64,000 nucleotides of DNA from Pseudomonas tohonis (GCF_012767755.2 NZ_AP023189.1:3536001-3600000); one strand, 5' to 3'; numbered from the stretch's first letter, positions 27,648-35,629 are shown. Program-made: numbers and translations. The notes: generated by a model not told the origin, from the letters alone.

Positions 27648-28376
27648 CTAGCTGGGCCGGCGTCCTTGCAACGAGATTCGGACCGGCATCGATATCGAGG
27701 CCGGCGGGCGTTCCAGGGCGGGCGAGGCACGCAGCGCGGCCAGCACCTTGGCGTCGAGTTCCGGGTCGCCGGTGGATCGCGTCAGCTCCACGCGGATGAC
27801 CTGGCCGCCCTGGTCGATCCACACGTCCAGGTGCACGCGGAAGGCCAGCGAGCGCAGCTCGGGGCTGTCGCGCATCAGGCGCTGGAAGGCGTAGGCGAGG
27901 AACTGGCTGTAGGTGCCGTTGCCCAGGCGCCCACCGCCGCTGCCGGCCATGCCGCCGCCCTTGCCGGCGCCGATGTTGAAGGCGTCGGAACCGGCCTGGG
28001 CGTCGCCGTCCATCTGCATGGGGTTGGCCAGGTCGTCGGCGGGCGTAGGCGGTGCCTCCTCCTCCGGCTTGACCTCCTCGGGCTCGGGGGTGGGTTCCGG
28101 CTCGACGATCTTTTCCTCCACCGGGGTTTCCGGCTCCGGCGGCTTCTCCTGCACCGGCGGTGGGGGCGGCGGCGGTGGCAGCGGGATGATCGCGGGGATC
28201 TTCGGCGCCTCGCGGCGCACGCCGCTCATGTCGTTGGCCCACTGCCAGAGCAGCCAGGCGAGGCCGGCGGCGACCAGCGCCCCCAGGCCCCAGGCCAGCG
28301 GCCGGCGCCAGGTCGGCTCGGCCCTGCGGACTTCGGCGAGCCCGCTATCGGGGCCCTTGCTGGGAAAGGTGGTCAT
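27648..28376 (-). CDS. TonB-family energy transducer
   Basis: 242 residues. One N-terminal membrane helix (residues ~28-48), a periplasm-spanning Pro-rich region with an eight-Pro run followed by EPE/KPE repeats (~65-110), a Gly-rich hinge, and a C-terminal TonB domain (FRVHLDVWIDQGGQVIRVELTRSTG...). Family members transmit proton-motive force from ExbBD to outer-membrane receptors. Starts 2 bp after the exbD stop; equivalent to PA0695. Confidence 0.9.
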   Translation of the reverse strand: MTTFPSKGPDSGLAEVRRAEPTWRRPLAWGLGALVAAGLAWLLWQWANDMSGVRREAPKIPAIIPLPPPPPPPPVQEKPPEPETPVEEKIVEPEPTPEPEEVKPEEEAPPTPADDLANPMQMDGDAQAGSDAFNIGAGKGGGMAGSGGGRLGNGTYSQFLAYAFQRLMRDSPELRSLAFRVHLDVWIDQGGQVIRVELTRSTGDPELDAKVLAALRASPALERPPASISMPVRISLQGRRPS

Positions 28377-28378
28377 GG

Positions 28379-28804
28379 TCAGCCCTGGTTCGGTTTGCCG
28401 GTGACCAGCCCGACCTGGGACAGCTCCAGGCGCCGCAGCAGGTCGAGCACTTCGATGACCTTCTGGTACTGCACCGTGGCGTCGCCGCGCACGATCACCG
28501 GGAAGTCGGGGTTCAGCGCCTTCTCGGTGCGCAGGCGGTCCTCCAGCTCCGGCAGGGTCACCGGGTAGGCGTCGAGGAACACCTGGCCGCCGTCGTTGAC
28601 CGAGATGGCCTTGGTCTTCGGCTGCGCCAGGGAGATGGCGGCGCTGGCCTTGGGCAGGTTGATCTGGATGCCCGAGACCTGGGCGGTGGCGGTGAGGATG
28701 AACATCACCAGCACCACCATGAGCACGTCCACCAGGGGCGTGATGTTGATGCTGTCGACGGCGGCGTCCTCGTCGTCGTCATGGCTGCTGCTCAGGTTGG
28801 CCAT
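28379..28804 (-). CDS. exbD: ExbD/TolR family biopolymer transporter
   Basis: 141 residues. The N-terminal INITPLVDVLMVVLVMFILTA helix contains the essential membrane Asp; the rest is the periplasmic domain ending YQKVIEVLDLLRRLELSQVGLVTGKP. Works with ExbB as the proton channel powering TonB. It lies between the ExbB fusion gene and tonB with gaps of 10 and 2 bp. Confidence 0.93.
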   Translation of the reverse strand: MANLSSSHDDDEDAAVDSINITPLVDVLMVVLVMFILTATAQVSGIQINLPKASAAISLAQPKTKAISVNDGGQVFLDAYPVTLPELEDRLRTEKALNPDFPVIVRGDATVQYQKVIEVLDLLRRLELSQVGLVTGKPNQG

Positions 28805-28814
28805 GGCAGCGTCC

Positions 28815-30662
28815 TCAGGCGGTCAGCGGCGCACTGCCGGCATGGAGGCCCCGCCGGTGCGCCGTTTCGCTGAACTGGGATTCGCCGTGCACTTCGGCCA
28901 GGCGGGTGACGAACTCGTCGACGAACACCCGCATGTCGGCGCTGACCTCGCGGTTGCGGGTGGTCAGGCGGTTGTAGCCGAACAGCGCGGGGATGGCGAC
29001 GAACAGGCCCATGGCGGTGGCCAGCAGCGCGGCGGCCATGCCGGGGGCGATGGCGTTGATGTTCACATCGCCCGCCATGGCGGTGCCGAGGAACACCACC
29101 ATGATGCCCAGCACGGTGCCGAGCAGGCCGATGTAGGGGCCGCCGGCGATGGCATTGGACAGGGTCGACAGGCGCGAGGACAGCTGCTGGTTCTCGCGGG
29201 TGCGCACGCCGTCCATGGAGGCGCGGATGGCTTCGATGGTGGCGGCGGAGATGGACGAGGTGTCGGCGCCCTGGTCGCGGCGGGTGCGGATCTCCTTCAC
29301 CGCCACCTGGTACAGGCGCCAGAGCGAGGAATGCACCAGGGACTCGTTGAGGGCGCGGTCGTCGGCGAGCAGCTCCAGGCGGGTGCCGACCCGGGCGAAC
29401 TGCTCGCGGAACAGCTGGTTGGCGCGCATCACGCGGGCCACGCTGCGGCTCTTGCGGATCATGATCACCCAGGACTGGATCATCATCAGCACCAGCACGG
29501 CGATGATCACCCAGGCGTCCACCGGCACCGCCTTGAGCAGGAAGCCGAGGCTGCCGAAGCCGAAGCCGGACTGCTCTTCATCCACGCCGTAGGCCACCAG
29601 ACGCGATTCGGCGCCCTGGGCGGTGGCGTCGGCGAGGATCAGCGCCGCCGGGCGCGCGACCTTGGACAGGCGCAGTTCGTCGATGGCCCCGGCGAAGGCA
29701 CCGAAGGCGGCTGGCGCCGGGGCTTCGGCGGCGCCTTCCACGGGCACGGCCTGGCTTTGGGGCAGGTCGGCGCCGATGGCGATCACCGAGGCGAAGGCCG
29801 GCAGCGAAAGCGCGAGGCTACCGGACTCGCGTCCATTGACGTACAGGCGCAGGGCGCTGCCGTCGGCGCTCAGCGCCAGGTGCTGCCACTGCCCGGCGGC
29901 CAGGGCCTGGGTGGCCTGGACGCGCTGGCCGTTGACCTCGACGAAGGGCAGGCCCTGGGCCAGGCCCAGCAGCAGTGCGTTGCCGCCATCACGGCGGGCC
30001 AGCAGCAGCTGGTCGCCCGCAGACTGGTCGGCACGCACCCAAGCGCTGAAGGTGAAGGCGCCACCGGCCGGCAGGGCCAGGGACGGGCTGGCCGGCAGCA
30101 TCAGCGGCTGGCCGTTGAGCTGGGCGGCGCGCCCGATCACCCCGTCGATGCTGCTGGCGGGCGGCGTCTGCCCATGGTTGCCGTAGGCGGTGGTGTCACG
30201 CGGGGGTGCACCGACGGCACCGTCGAAGTGGTAGACCAGGCTGTAGTCCGGGTCGAAGGTCAGCTGGCCGTTGCCAGTGGCCGGGGCCTTGGCGTTGCCG
30301 TAGTACATCCAGATGTCCTGGCGCTGGCCGCCTTCCACCTGGGGTACGTCCACCCAGATCAGCGCCATACCCATCAGCGGGTCGAAGCTTTCCACCTGGT
30401 GGTTGAGCACGGTCTTGTCGTCGGCGGCGACGAAGCGGATGTCCGAGCCGTTCTCGTTGACCCCGTCGAAGCTGAAGTTGCCGGTGTGCAGGCGCACCAG
30501 CAGCGGCGTGCGCCCGGCGGCCTGGTCGATGGCGGCGCCCTGGGGCGTGGTGTCGACGGAGATCTGCTTGCGGTAGAGCCAGTCGTCCTGCCACCAGGCA
30601 CTGGCGATCGCCGGGTACAGGAGCCCCAGGCTGATGAGCGCGGTGAAGATCAAGCGTTGCAT
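28815..30662 (-). CDS. exbB: ExbB/MotA-TolQ channel protein fused to DUF2341 and LamG-like domains
   Basis: 615 residues from MQRLIFTALIS. Signal peptide, then a DUF2341 domain (WQDDWLYRKQISVDTTPQ..., residues ~22-150) and a concanavalin/LamG-like domain (~190-345: FTFSAWVRADQS, GQWQHLALSADGSALRLYVNGRESG, FAGAIDELRLSK). A MotA/TolQ/ExbB unit follows (~395-600) with helices at AWVIIAVLVLMMIQSWVIM, GPYIGLLGTVLGIMVVFLG and AAALLATAMGLFVAIPALFG. Ordinary ExbB is ~240 aa, so about 370 periplasmic residues are added. The extra domains could bind glycans or cell-wall material (inference). Equivalent to PA0693. Confidence 0.88.
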   Translation of the reverse strand: MQRLIFTALISLGLLYPAIASAWWQDDWLYRKQISVDTTPQGAAIDQAAGRTPLLVRLHTGNFSFDGVNENGSDIRFVAADDKTVLNHQVESFDPLMGMALIWVDVPQVEGGQRQDIWMYYGNAKAPATGNGQLTFDPDYSLVYHFDGAVGAPPRDTTAYGNHGQTPPASSIDGVIGRAAQLNGQPLMLPASPSLALPAGGAFTFSAWVRADQSAGDQLLLARRDGGNALLLGLAQGLPFVEVNGQRVQATQALAAGQWQHLALSADGSALRLYVNGRESGSLALSLPAFASVIAIGADLPQSQAVPVEGAAEAPAPAAFGAFAGAIDELRLSKVARPAALILADATAQGAESRLVAYGVDEEQSGFGFGSLGFLLKAVPVDAWVIIAVLVLMMIQSWVIMIRKSRSVARVMRANQLFREQFARVGTRLELLADDRALNESLVHSSLWRLYQVAVKEIRTRRDQGADTSSISAATIEAIRASMDGVRTRENQQLSSRLSTLSNAIAGGPYIGLLGTVLGIMVVFLGTAMAGDVNINAIAPGMAAALLATAMGLFVAIPALFGYNRLTTRNREVSADMRVFVDEFVTRLAEVHGESQFSETAHRRGLHAGSAPLTA

Positions 30663-30693
30663 GTGTGTCACTCCGGAGTCGGTGCCTGTGGGG

Positions 30694-32343
30694 TCAGAAG
30701 TTCGCCTGCACGCTGAAATGCACGCGCGGGTCTCGTTTTTCGGTGTTGGGGCCATCCTTCAGCGGGTAGCCCCAGTCGAGGCTGCCGGACAGCCATTCGC
30801 GCAGCGTGGCGCGTGTGCCCAGGCCGACGCTGGCGAGGCTGTAGCTGTCGTCCTGGTCGGGCAGCGGGTCCTGCAGGGAGAGCTGCGCGCCCTCGGCGAA
30901 GGCGTAGAGGCGCCAGTCCTCGACGTAGCCGGCCAGGCCCTTGCCGAGGAAGGCGGCCAGCGAGGGCGTGCGCAGCTCCTGGGAGAACAGCCAGCCGTCA
31001 TCGCCCGTGCGTTCGGCGGCCAGGTAGCCGCGCACGCTGGTGGCGCCGCCGGCGGAGAACTGCTCGTTGGAGACCAGCGGCCCGGAGGCCAGCTGGAAGC
31101 CCAGCTTGGTCGCCGACTGCCAGTCGCCGCCGAAGCCGAAGGTGTAGGTGGCGTCGCCCTTGAACACGGCGAAGCTGGGGTTGGCGCGGTAGCGCTTGTA
31201 GTCGAACGCCTCGGCGTCGCTGCCGTAGCCGAGGAACTCGCGGGTGCCGGCCACCAGCGCCAGGCCGAGGCCCAGCTGCGAGGCCTCGGTGTAGCGGTAG
31301 CCGTTGTAGCCCAGGGTGATGGGGGCGTACTTGAGCGGCACCTTGTCCTCGGCGCCGCCGAATTGCAGCGACTCCTCGAAATCCTTGAAATCGACGCCCA
31401 CCGACAGCGAGTGGGCCCAGGGGCCTTCCGGAGGCAGGCCGTAGATCAGCGAGACGCCATAGGAGTGGCCCTTGCCGAGCACGTTGCTGCCGCCGATGGT
31501 GGCCACGTCGCTGTCGGACTGGTAGCCGGAGAACTGCAGCGTCCAGCGCTCGTCCAGGGGCGCGGCGTAGGAGCCGGACCAGACCTCGGCGTTGTCGCGG
31601 TCCTCGGGGGCGGTGAAGTAGGTCAGCGAGGCGCTGTGGCCGCGCTGGAAGAGGTTGTTGTAGCCGAGGCTGACCACCGAGCGCAGTTTCTCGGTGTCGG
31701 CGCTGTAGTCGTTGTTCAGGCCGACGCTGGCCTGCCAGGGGTTCTTGTCCTCCACCTGCAGGTCCACGTCCATGGTCCCCGGGCGCTGGCCTTCGCGCAC
31801 CAGCGGCACCACCTGGCGGCCGGGGTTGCGATTGATCGCCGCCAGCTCGCCCTGGACCTTGGCGAAGTCGGGCACCTTGCCCTCCTCCAGCGCCGGCACG
31901 TCGTCGAGGATGGCCACCGGCGAGTAGTGCCTGGCGCCGACCACGCGCACGCGGCCCACCTTGGTCTCGCTGACCTGCAGGTAGACCACGCCGCCTTCCA
32001 CCTGCTGCTCCGGCAGCTCGACGAACACCGACTGGTAGCCCTTGCCCTGGTAGCGCTGCTGCAAGGCGTCGCGGGCGCCCTCGATATCGGCGAGGCTGCG
32101 CTGCGGGCCGAGGAAGGGGTAGACCGCCTCCTCGATGTCGCGGGCCTCCAGCACCGTGTTGCCGCGCACCACGTACTCGTTGACGTCGACCCGCCGAGCC
32201 GGGGCGTCGGCGCTGGCCGCCGGCTGCGCCCCCTCCTCCGCGGACACCGGCGCGGCGTGGATCGCCAACGCCAGGCAGGCCGGCGCGAACGGCAGGCTCA
32301 GGGCCGCGACGACGCCTCGTTGGTTGAATGACAGATGACCCAC
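30694..32343 (-). CDS. pdtB: TpsB two-partner-secretion outer-membrane transporter (PdtB-like)
   Basis: 549 residues, GTG start after GAGGGGGCTGT. Signal peptide to about residue 35, POTRA domains (~50-200: VDVNEYVVRGNTVLEARDIE, then VYLQVSETKVGRVRVVGARH), and a 16-strand FhaC/ShlB-type barrel. The conserved VRGYL motif of TpsB loop L6 (SAGGATSVRGYLAAER) is near residue 440, and the C-terminal residue is Phe. It should export the giant TpsA whose gene is now >13 kb upstream (46230-58832). Equivalent to PA0692 PdtB, a phosphate-starvation-induced system in P. aeruginosa. Confidence 0.9.
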   Translation of the reverse strand: MGHLSFNQRGVVAALSLPFAPACLALAIHAAPVSAEEGAQPAASADAPARRVDVNEYVVRGNTVLEARDIEEAVYPFLGPQRSLADIEGARDALQQRYQGKGYQSVFVELPEQQVEGGVVYLQVSETKVGRVRVVGARHYSPVAILDDVPALEEGKVPDFAKVQGELAAINRNPGRQVVPLVREGQRPGTMDVDLQVEDKNPWQASVGLNNDYSADTEKLRSVVSLGYNNLFQRGHSASLTYFTAPEDRDNAEVWSGSYAAPLDERWTLQFSGYQSDSDVATIGGSNVLGKGHSYGVSLIYGLPPEGPWAHSLSVGVDFKDFEESLQFGGAEDKVPLKYAPITLGYNGYRYTEASQLGLGLALVAGTREFLGYGSDAEAFDYKRYRANPSFAVFKGDATYTFGFGGDWQSATKLGFQLASGPLVSNEQFSAGGATSVRGYLAAERTGDDGWLFSQELRTPSLAAFLGKGLAGYVEDWRLYAFAEGAQLSLQDPLPDQDDSYSLASVGLGTRATLREWLSGSLDWGYPLKDGPNTEKRDPRVHFSVQANF

Positions 32344-32466
32344 ACAGCCCCCTCGTGAAATGGCGCCCGGTATGCCCGGGCCGCCTTCCGTGCAGGCGTG
32401 GCCGCGCCCGAACGCGCGTGCCGCACCGCATCAGTGAACGTTTCGTTGTTGGTTCGCCGGCCGCCT

Positions 32467-33075
32467 TCAGCGTTGCCGTGCGCCGGCCGCGTGCCGGGCC
32501 AGCCAGGTATGCAGCTGGGCGAAGTTCAGCGAGAACTCCGGCATCTGCATCAGGCCGCCGGAGAACACCTCGCCTATCACCCGCTCGATCAGGCGCACCG
32601 CCTGCGGGTTGTCCAGCACCTGCCCCAGGTCCCGGACGAAGACCGAGAAGCCCCAGACCCGCTGGTTCAGCTCCAGGCCGACGAACCAGCGGAACAGCAG
32701 GTTGTAGTTGAGCTGCTCGTAGAGCTGCTTCTCGCTGGGCAGCGAATAGAGCAGTTGCAGCAGCAGCGCATGCAGCAGGGCCGGCAGCGGCACCTGCAGC
32801 TGCTGCGCCCGGGCCCAGCCCTGCAGCTCGGCCAGGGCCTGGCCCATCACCTCGTCGATCTGCGGCCGCAACAGGACCAGCGAATGGCCGGGCGGGATGT
32901 AGCTGGAGACCTCCTTGAGCGCGCTCTGCCAATCGTCCTGGGACACGATCCAGACCCAGGGCGCGGCGTAGCGGTAGACCGAGACCGGCTTCTTGCGCGC
33001 CGCCTCGACGATCTTCGACAGACGCTGGTCGAGCTCCTGCATGCCCACTTTCGAGTAACCGTCCATATTCCCCAT
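32467..33075 (-). CDS. phdA: PhdA-like protein: Phd-type N-terminus joined to IS5-type transposase DUF772 segment
   Basis: 202 residues. Residues ~8-60 (KVGMQELDQRLSKIVEAAR, VSVYRYAAPWVWIVSQDDW) resemble Phd/YefM antitoxin DNA-binding domains. Residues ~100-155 (LHALLLQLLYSLPSEKQLYE, LNYNLLFRWFVGLELNQRVW) match the N-terminal DUF772 domain of IS5/IS1182-type transposases. No catalytic DDE part is present. First gene of the pdtB-exb operon and equivalent to PA0691. No toxin gene is adjacent. Two ATGs (33075, 33066) are possible starts. Regulatory role is inferred from the fold only. Confidence 0.8.
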   Translation of the reverse strand: MGNMDGYSKVGMQELDQRLSKIVEAARKKPVSVYRYAAPWVWIVSQDDWQSALKEVSSYIPPGHSLVLLRPQIDEVMGQALAELQGWARAQQLQVPLPALLHALLLQLLYSLPSEKQLYEQLNYNLLFRWFVGLELNQRVWGFSVFVRDLGQVLDNPQAVRLIERVIGEVFSGGLMQMPEFSLNFAQLHTWLARHAAGARQR

Positions 33076-33214
33076 CGCCCCTGTTCCACTGGCCTCGGCA
33101 CGCCCGCAAACCGCGGGCGAAAGTCGTCGCCCTCCCTGGCGACACGTTCCCTTTCGGCGATATCCCTCGCCGTTGACGCTCCGTACATCACCTTGACCGG
33201 GGCCGGACGGCACC

Positions 33215-33241
33215 ACCGAACTTTTGTCATCGAATCTTCAT
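33215..33241 (-). promoter_or_regulatory. Putative Pho-box-containing promoter block upstream of phdA operon
   Basis: Plus-strand ACCGAACTTTTGTCAT (33215-33230) is identical to 58891-58906 upstream of pdtA. TTGTCAT (33224-33230) and TCTTCAT (33235-33241) are 11 bp apart, the spacing of PhoB half-sites (CTGTCAT repeats). It lies ~140 bp upstream of phdA. The identity and repeat are seen; PhoB or sigma-VreI control is inferred from P. aeruginosa. Confidence 0.55.
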
Positions 33242-33388
33242 GAACGGATTTCGGTGGGGTTGCTTTCAAGGGGCCGGAAGCGTCTGGAATGCGCATTACA
33301 GGGGAGACCTGCCCACCTCCGCCCGGTGGATGCGAAGAGCGGCATCCACCCTACACACGGCCCAGCCCCGTGCCTCGCTCAGCTTTTC

Positions 33389-33426
33389 GTAGGATGGGTA
33401 GAGCGCAGCGAAACCCATGCGGCGGA
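33389..33426 (+). repeat. Short dispersed repeat GTAGGATGG...GAAACCCATGC, copy 2
   Basis: Matches 3748-3785 with about two differences; inverted ATGGGT/ACCCAT halves. The rest of 33242-33531 contains other short GTAGG/GCGC inverted repeats and no gene that I can support. Confidence 0.7.
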
Positions 33427-33531
33427 TCTCGCAGCCCCTCCCGGGATCGCCAAGGGCTGCGCTCGTAAACGTGCTGTCCGGGGCACCCGGAACCTCTGCC
33501 GTCTCTGCAAAAACGGCTCGCCCGAAATGAA

Positions 33532-33557
33532 GAAGCCCGGCTGATGCCGGGCCTCTT
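33532..33557 (-). terminator. Hairpin terminator after small-protein gene
   Basis: GAAGCCCGGC / GCCGGGC-CT-CTTC with a TGAT loop, 18 bp beyond the stop of the minus-strand gene at 33576. Weak T-run; could act in both directions. Confidence 0.55.
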
Positions 33558-33575
33558 CATGGGTACGTAAAGGGC

Positions 33576-33857
33576 TTAGCGACGAACGCCAAGGCGATCA
33601 CGCCGCACCGCCTCGCGGGCAGCACGGAACAAGTCGCTGGCATCCGACAGCAGCAAGTAAGCCGCGTCGGCCACATTGGCCAGATCACGCCCATCGACAC
33701 AGGAGCCCTCCATGCACGAGAGACTGGCGAGCAAATCTCGCGCAGCAACCAGGCGGTACTCGGCTGTTTCCTGGAGTTCCATGTAGGACCGGCTGCCATC
33801 GAGCAAGAGGACAGAAGAACCGGAAGGGTTGGCGGAGAGCGGGCGCAGGTCAGCCAT
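33576..33857 (-). CDS. Small conserved-looking protein of unknown function
   Basis: 93 residues starting MADLRPLSANPSGSSVLLLD, with two amphipathic helices (ETAEYRLVAARDLLASLSC and VADAAYLLLSDASDLFRAA). I recall proteins of this type in several Pseudomonas genomes but no function. The start is chosen because GGAGG lies 8 nt upstream. It overlaps by 8 bp a 28-codon upstream ORF and is followed by a hairpin terminator, so it is a genuine small transcription unit in the inserted segment between phdA and pdtA. Confidence 0.65.
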   Translation of the reverse strand: MADLRPLSANPSGSSVLLLDGSRSYMELQETAEYRLVAARDLLASLSCMEGSCVDGRDLANVADAAYLLLSDASDLFRAAREAVRRDRLGVRR

Positions 33858-33936
33858 GATGAACACCTCCACCGCTGCAAAGTTGGCTGGGTGCGAATAC
33901 AGAAGAGATGAAGTTATCGAGAGCGGCGCGAGTCAT
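33850..33936 (-). CDS. 28-residue leader ORF coupled to the 93-residue gene
   Basis: ATG at 33936 after CTAGGAGCATCACGTC. The peptide begins MTRAALDNFISSVFAPSQLC and ends at a TGA that overlaps the start of the downstream gene. The overlap and ribosome site suggest real translation and coupling. The phrase NFISSVFAPSQL is familiar from leaders of similar Pseudomonas genes, but I cannot verify this without a search. Confidence 0.5.
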   Translation of the reverse strand: MTRAALDNFISSVFAPSQLCSGGGVHHG

Positions 33937-33947
33937 GACGTGATGCT

Positions 33948-34157
33948 CCTAGAGTGAGAGCCATCACCCTTCGCGGCCAAGCGAAGGAAATGGGTGACGG
34001 CTGTACGCAGGTTGGCCGACCGGGACTCTAGGTGCCCGGCACACCCGAAGGTGTCCCGCGCACAGCCGCCATAACACGACGTCGCAGGCATGAAAAAAGC
34101 GCCTGCAATCGGATGGTCGGCGCCTGTGCGCCTAGAGAGTTCGACCGGCCAAGGTCG
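33948..34157 (-). promoter_or_regulatory. Highly structured leader upstream of the small-protein operon
   Basis: Nested stems: CCTAGAGT (33948-33955) pairs with ACTCTAGG (34025-34032). It encloses AGCCATCACCC/GGGTGACGGCT (33959-33969/33992-34002, one mismatch), which in turn encloses TTCGC/GCGAA. Outside it lie ACACC-CGAA-GGTGT (34041-34054), GCAGGC/GCCTGC (34084-34106) and CGACC/GGTCG (34142-34157). It ends 11 bp before the leader ORF start codon, so it would form the 5' UTR of that mRNA or a separate small RNA. The function is unknown. Confidence 0.55.
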
Positions 34158-34271
34158 GCTACGGGATTGACCGCAACGGGCGGACTATATGAGGCAGTGG
34201 GAAAGCCTGCAAGGGCAGTTTTGCATGTGAGTACCGCTAACACCTGCCAGGTGCGAGCCCGTAAGAAACAC

Positions 34272-34298
34272 AAAAAAAGAGCGGCAGTCGCCTGCCGC
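34272..34298 (-). terminator. Rho-independent terminator (duplicated pdtA terminator)
   Basis: Minus strand GCGGCAG-GCGA-CTGCCGC followed by TCTTTTTTT. It is identical to the one at 46159-46185 and would stop minus-strand transcription coming from cdiI. Confidence 0.85.
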
Positions 34299-34342
34299 CC
34301 TCGGGAAAGGGGTGCCGCCCCAAGGGGCGGCCGGGGGTGAGG

Positions 34343-34411
34343 TCAGAGGGTCAGGTTGCGCTGTTCCTCCGGAGTCAGCTGGTTGCGTGTCTGGTAGTCC
34401 AGCTGGCCGGC
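34343..34411 (-). pseudogene. Orphan 3' fragment of pdtA
   Basis: In frame it encodes AGQLDYQTRNQLTPEEQRN then LTL-stop. The intact pdtA ends AGQLDDQVRNQLTPEEQRN then LTL-stop. It has no start codon or upstream portion and abuts the LysE fragment at 34412. It is the trace of a duplicated or exchanged pdtA end. Confidence 0.88.
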
Positions 34412-34418
34412 GGAGCAG

Positions 34419-34784
34419 GTCATTGCCGGTCTTCAGGGTGGCGCCGCCACAGGCCTGCTCGCCGCCTCCGCACTCGGCCTCGGCGCCTTGCTGCTGGCCT
34501 CCGAGCAGCTGTTCAGCCTGCTCAAGCTCGTCGGCGCGCTCTACCTCTTCTACCTCGCCTGGCAGAGCTGGAAGCAATCGCGCAACGCCGCAAAACCTGT
34601 GGCCGCCGAGGAGCAACCGATCAACCCCGGCTTCCGCGTCCTCTACTGGAAAGCCTTCGGCCTCGCCGCCAGCAACCCCAAGGACATCCTCTTCTTCGCC
34701 GACTTCCGGCCCCAGTTCATCAGCGCCGGGCGTTCGGTGCAGGGGAACGGCCGCATTGATATCCCGCTGAGACGGTTCTCCTGA
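34419..34784 (+). pseudogene. LysE/RhtB amino-acid exporter fragment
   Basis: The frame VIAGLQGGAATGLLAASALG ... LKLVGALYLFYLAWQSWKQS ... SNPKDILFFADFRPQFISAG matches the central part of LysE/RhtB exporters (~205 aa). The first ~50 residues, including the PGP motif helix, and the last ~70 are missing. The 5' edge is the end of the 140-bp direct repeat; the 3' edge drifts into unrelated sequence after QFISAG. An internal start at 34488 could give 98 residues, but a functional exporter is not possible. Confidence 0.8.
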
Positions 34785-34790
34785 AATGAC

Positions 34791-34817
34791 GAAGCCCTGT
34801 GGATGCCGGGCTTTTTT
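34791..34817 (+). terminator. Hairpin terminator after LysE fragment
   Basis: GAAGCCC ... GGGCTTTTTT on the plus strand, 7 bp past the last LysE-frame codon. Short stem with a good T-run. Confidence 0.55.
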
Positions 34818-35026
34818 ATGGTGGAGCTGAAAGCGTAGTTGTAGAGAGTCAATCTAGACGAATCGCACTTCGACCCACGCCACAAAAGCCAGACAAGTCG
34901 AAAGCTTGGGTGAGTAGCGGGGTGTTTTGCTAACCAACCACCCCACGCTTCAGATCAACGAGATTACTTAGCAACCCAACTATTAGAACCAGGCCAATAA
35001 ATTTACACTGCCACGCAAACTACAAC
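34818..35026. other. AT-rich spacer downstream of cdiI, no gene seen
   Basis: About 210 bp of low-GC sequence between the LysE fragment and the immunity gene. Composition matches cdiI and the cdiA 3' end rather than the flanking genes, so the foreign segment begins near 34850. I see no orphan toxin fragment or second immunity gene in it. Confidence 0.5.
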
Positions 35027-35629
35027 TCAAGAATAAAGCTTAGGAAAATATTCACTTATATTACTCCCAGCCAGAACCCTATCAACTGAGAAATCCACAG
35101 TCACAGAAACCGCAACCCCTCTACGCAATTCCTCCGGAAAATCCTCAATCCCACCTAAAACACTGGGCATGAGAAACCTGAAATAATCCCCCATTTCAGT
35201 TGTTCCGTCGTAGCCCACTGGGTAGTCCTCCCCCGCGCAACTCCCCTCCACCCCATGATAGATATAAAATCCTTTATTTTTCGGGATATTTGCATCCGAA
35301 AACCGCCCCCTACGCATAAATTCCTTTAGTAGACTTTCAAAGACTTCCTCGCGAGAGGAGCGCTTACTCCAAGCAGACGCAGAGTACAAATCCACTTCAA
35401 ACCCCCCATTCTTATCCTTGGGGTAATTTGTAAATCCAGCAGACTCCTCCCATAAAAACTCATTCATCCTATCAAGAAAATCCTCAGCTTTATCCATCAT
35501 CAGCAACTGCTGCGGCAAATCACCAAAACAATTATTCACCATCATTGCCAGCCTGCCATTTTTATCCATAGCAAACCAAGTATATATAGTGCCAAAACCT
35601 GGCATCCAATCTTTATTCAAATCACCCAT
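35027..35629 (-). CDS. cdiI: Putative CdiI immunity protein
   Basis: 200 residues, mostly soluble, no signal peptide. It begins MGDLNKDWMPGFGTIYTWFA and has an acidic composition with motifs FGDLPQ and EDYPVGYDGTTEMGDYFRF. Its ATG lies 6 bp after the cdiA stop on the same strand. It is very AT-rich compared with the rest of the window and matches the composition of the cdiA 3' end. By position it should bind and neutralise the CdiA C-terminal toxin in the cytosol. I do not recognise the immunity family with certainty; the assignment rests on position and composition. Confidence 0.75.
   Translation of the reverse strand: MGDLNKDWMPGFGTIYTWFAMDKNGRLAMMVNNCFGDLPQQLLMMDKAEDFLDRMNEFLWEESAGFTNYPKDKNGGFEVDLYSASAWSKRSSREEVFESLLKEFMRRGRFSDANIPKNKGFYIYHGVEGSCAGEDYPVGYDGTTEMGDYFRFLMPSVLGGIEDFPEELRRGVAVSVTVDFSVDRVLAGSNISEYFPKLYS

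Larger units (their letters stand above)
34272..34411 (-). repeat. 140-bp direct repeat, left copy (pdtA 3' end plus terminator)
   Basis: Aligns without gaps to 46159-46298 (offset 11887) with 7 mismatches, about 95% identity. It holds a terminator hairpin and the last 22 codons plus stop of pdtA. The two copies bracket the LysE fragment and the whole cdi locus. Confidence 0.93.

Noticed and set aside
33576..33936. Toxin partner for the PhdA antitoxin-like protein
   Set aside because: The nearby small proteins have no Doc/RelE-type features, are in a separate transcription unit with its own terminator, and lie upstream rather than in the phdA operon.
34488..34784. Functional 98-residue LysE-type exporter
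   Set aside because: It lacks the first membrane helices and the C-terminal third, so it is treated as a fragment.
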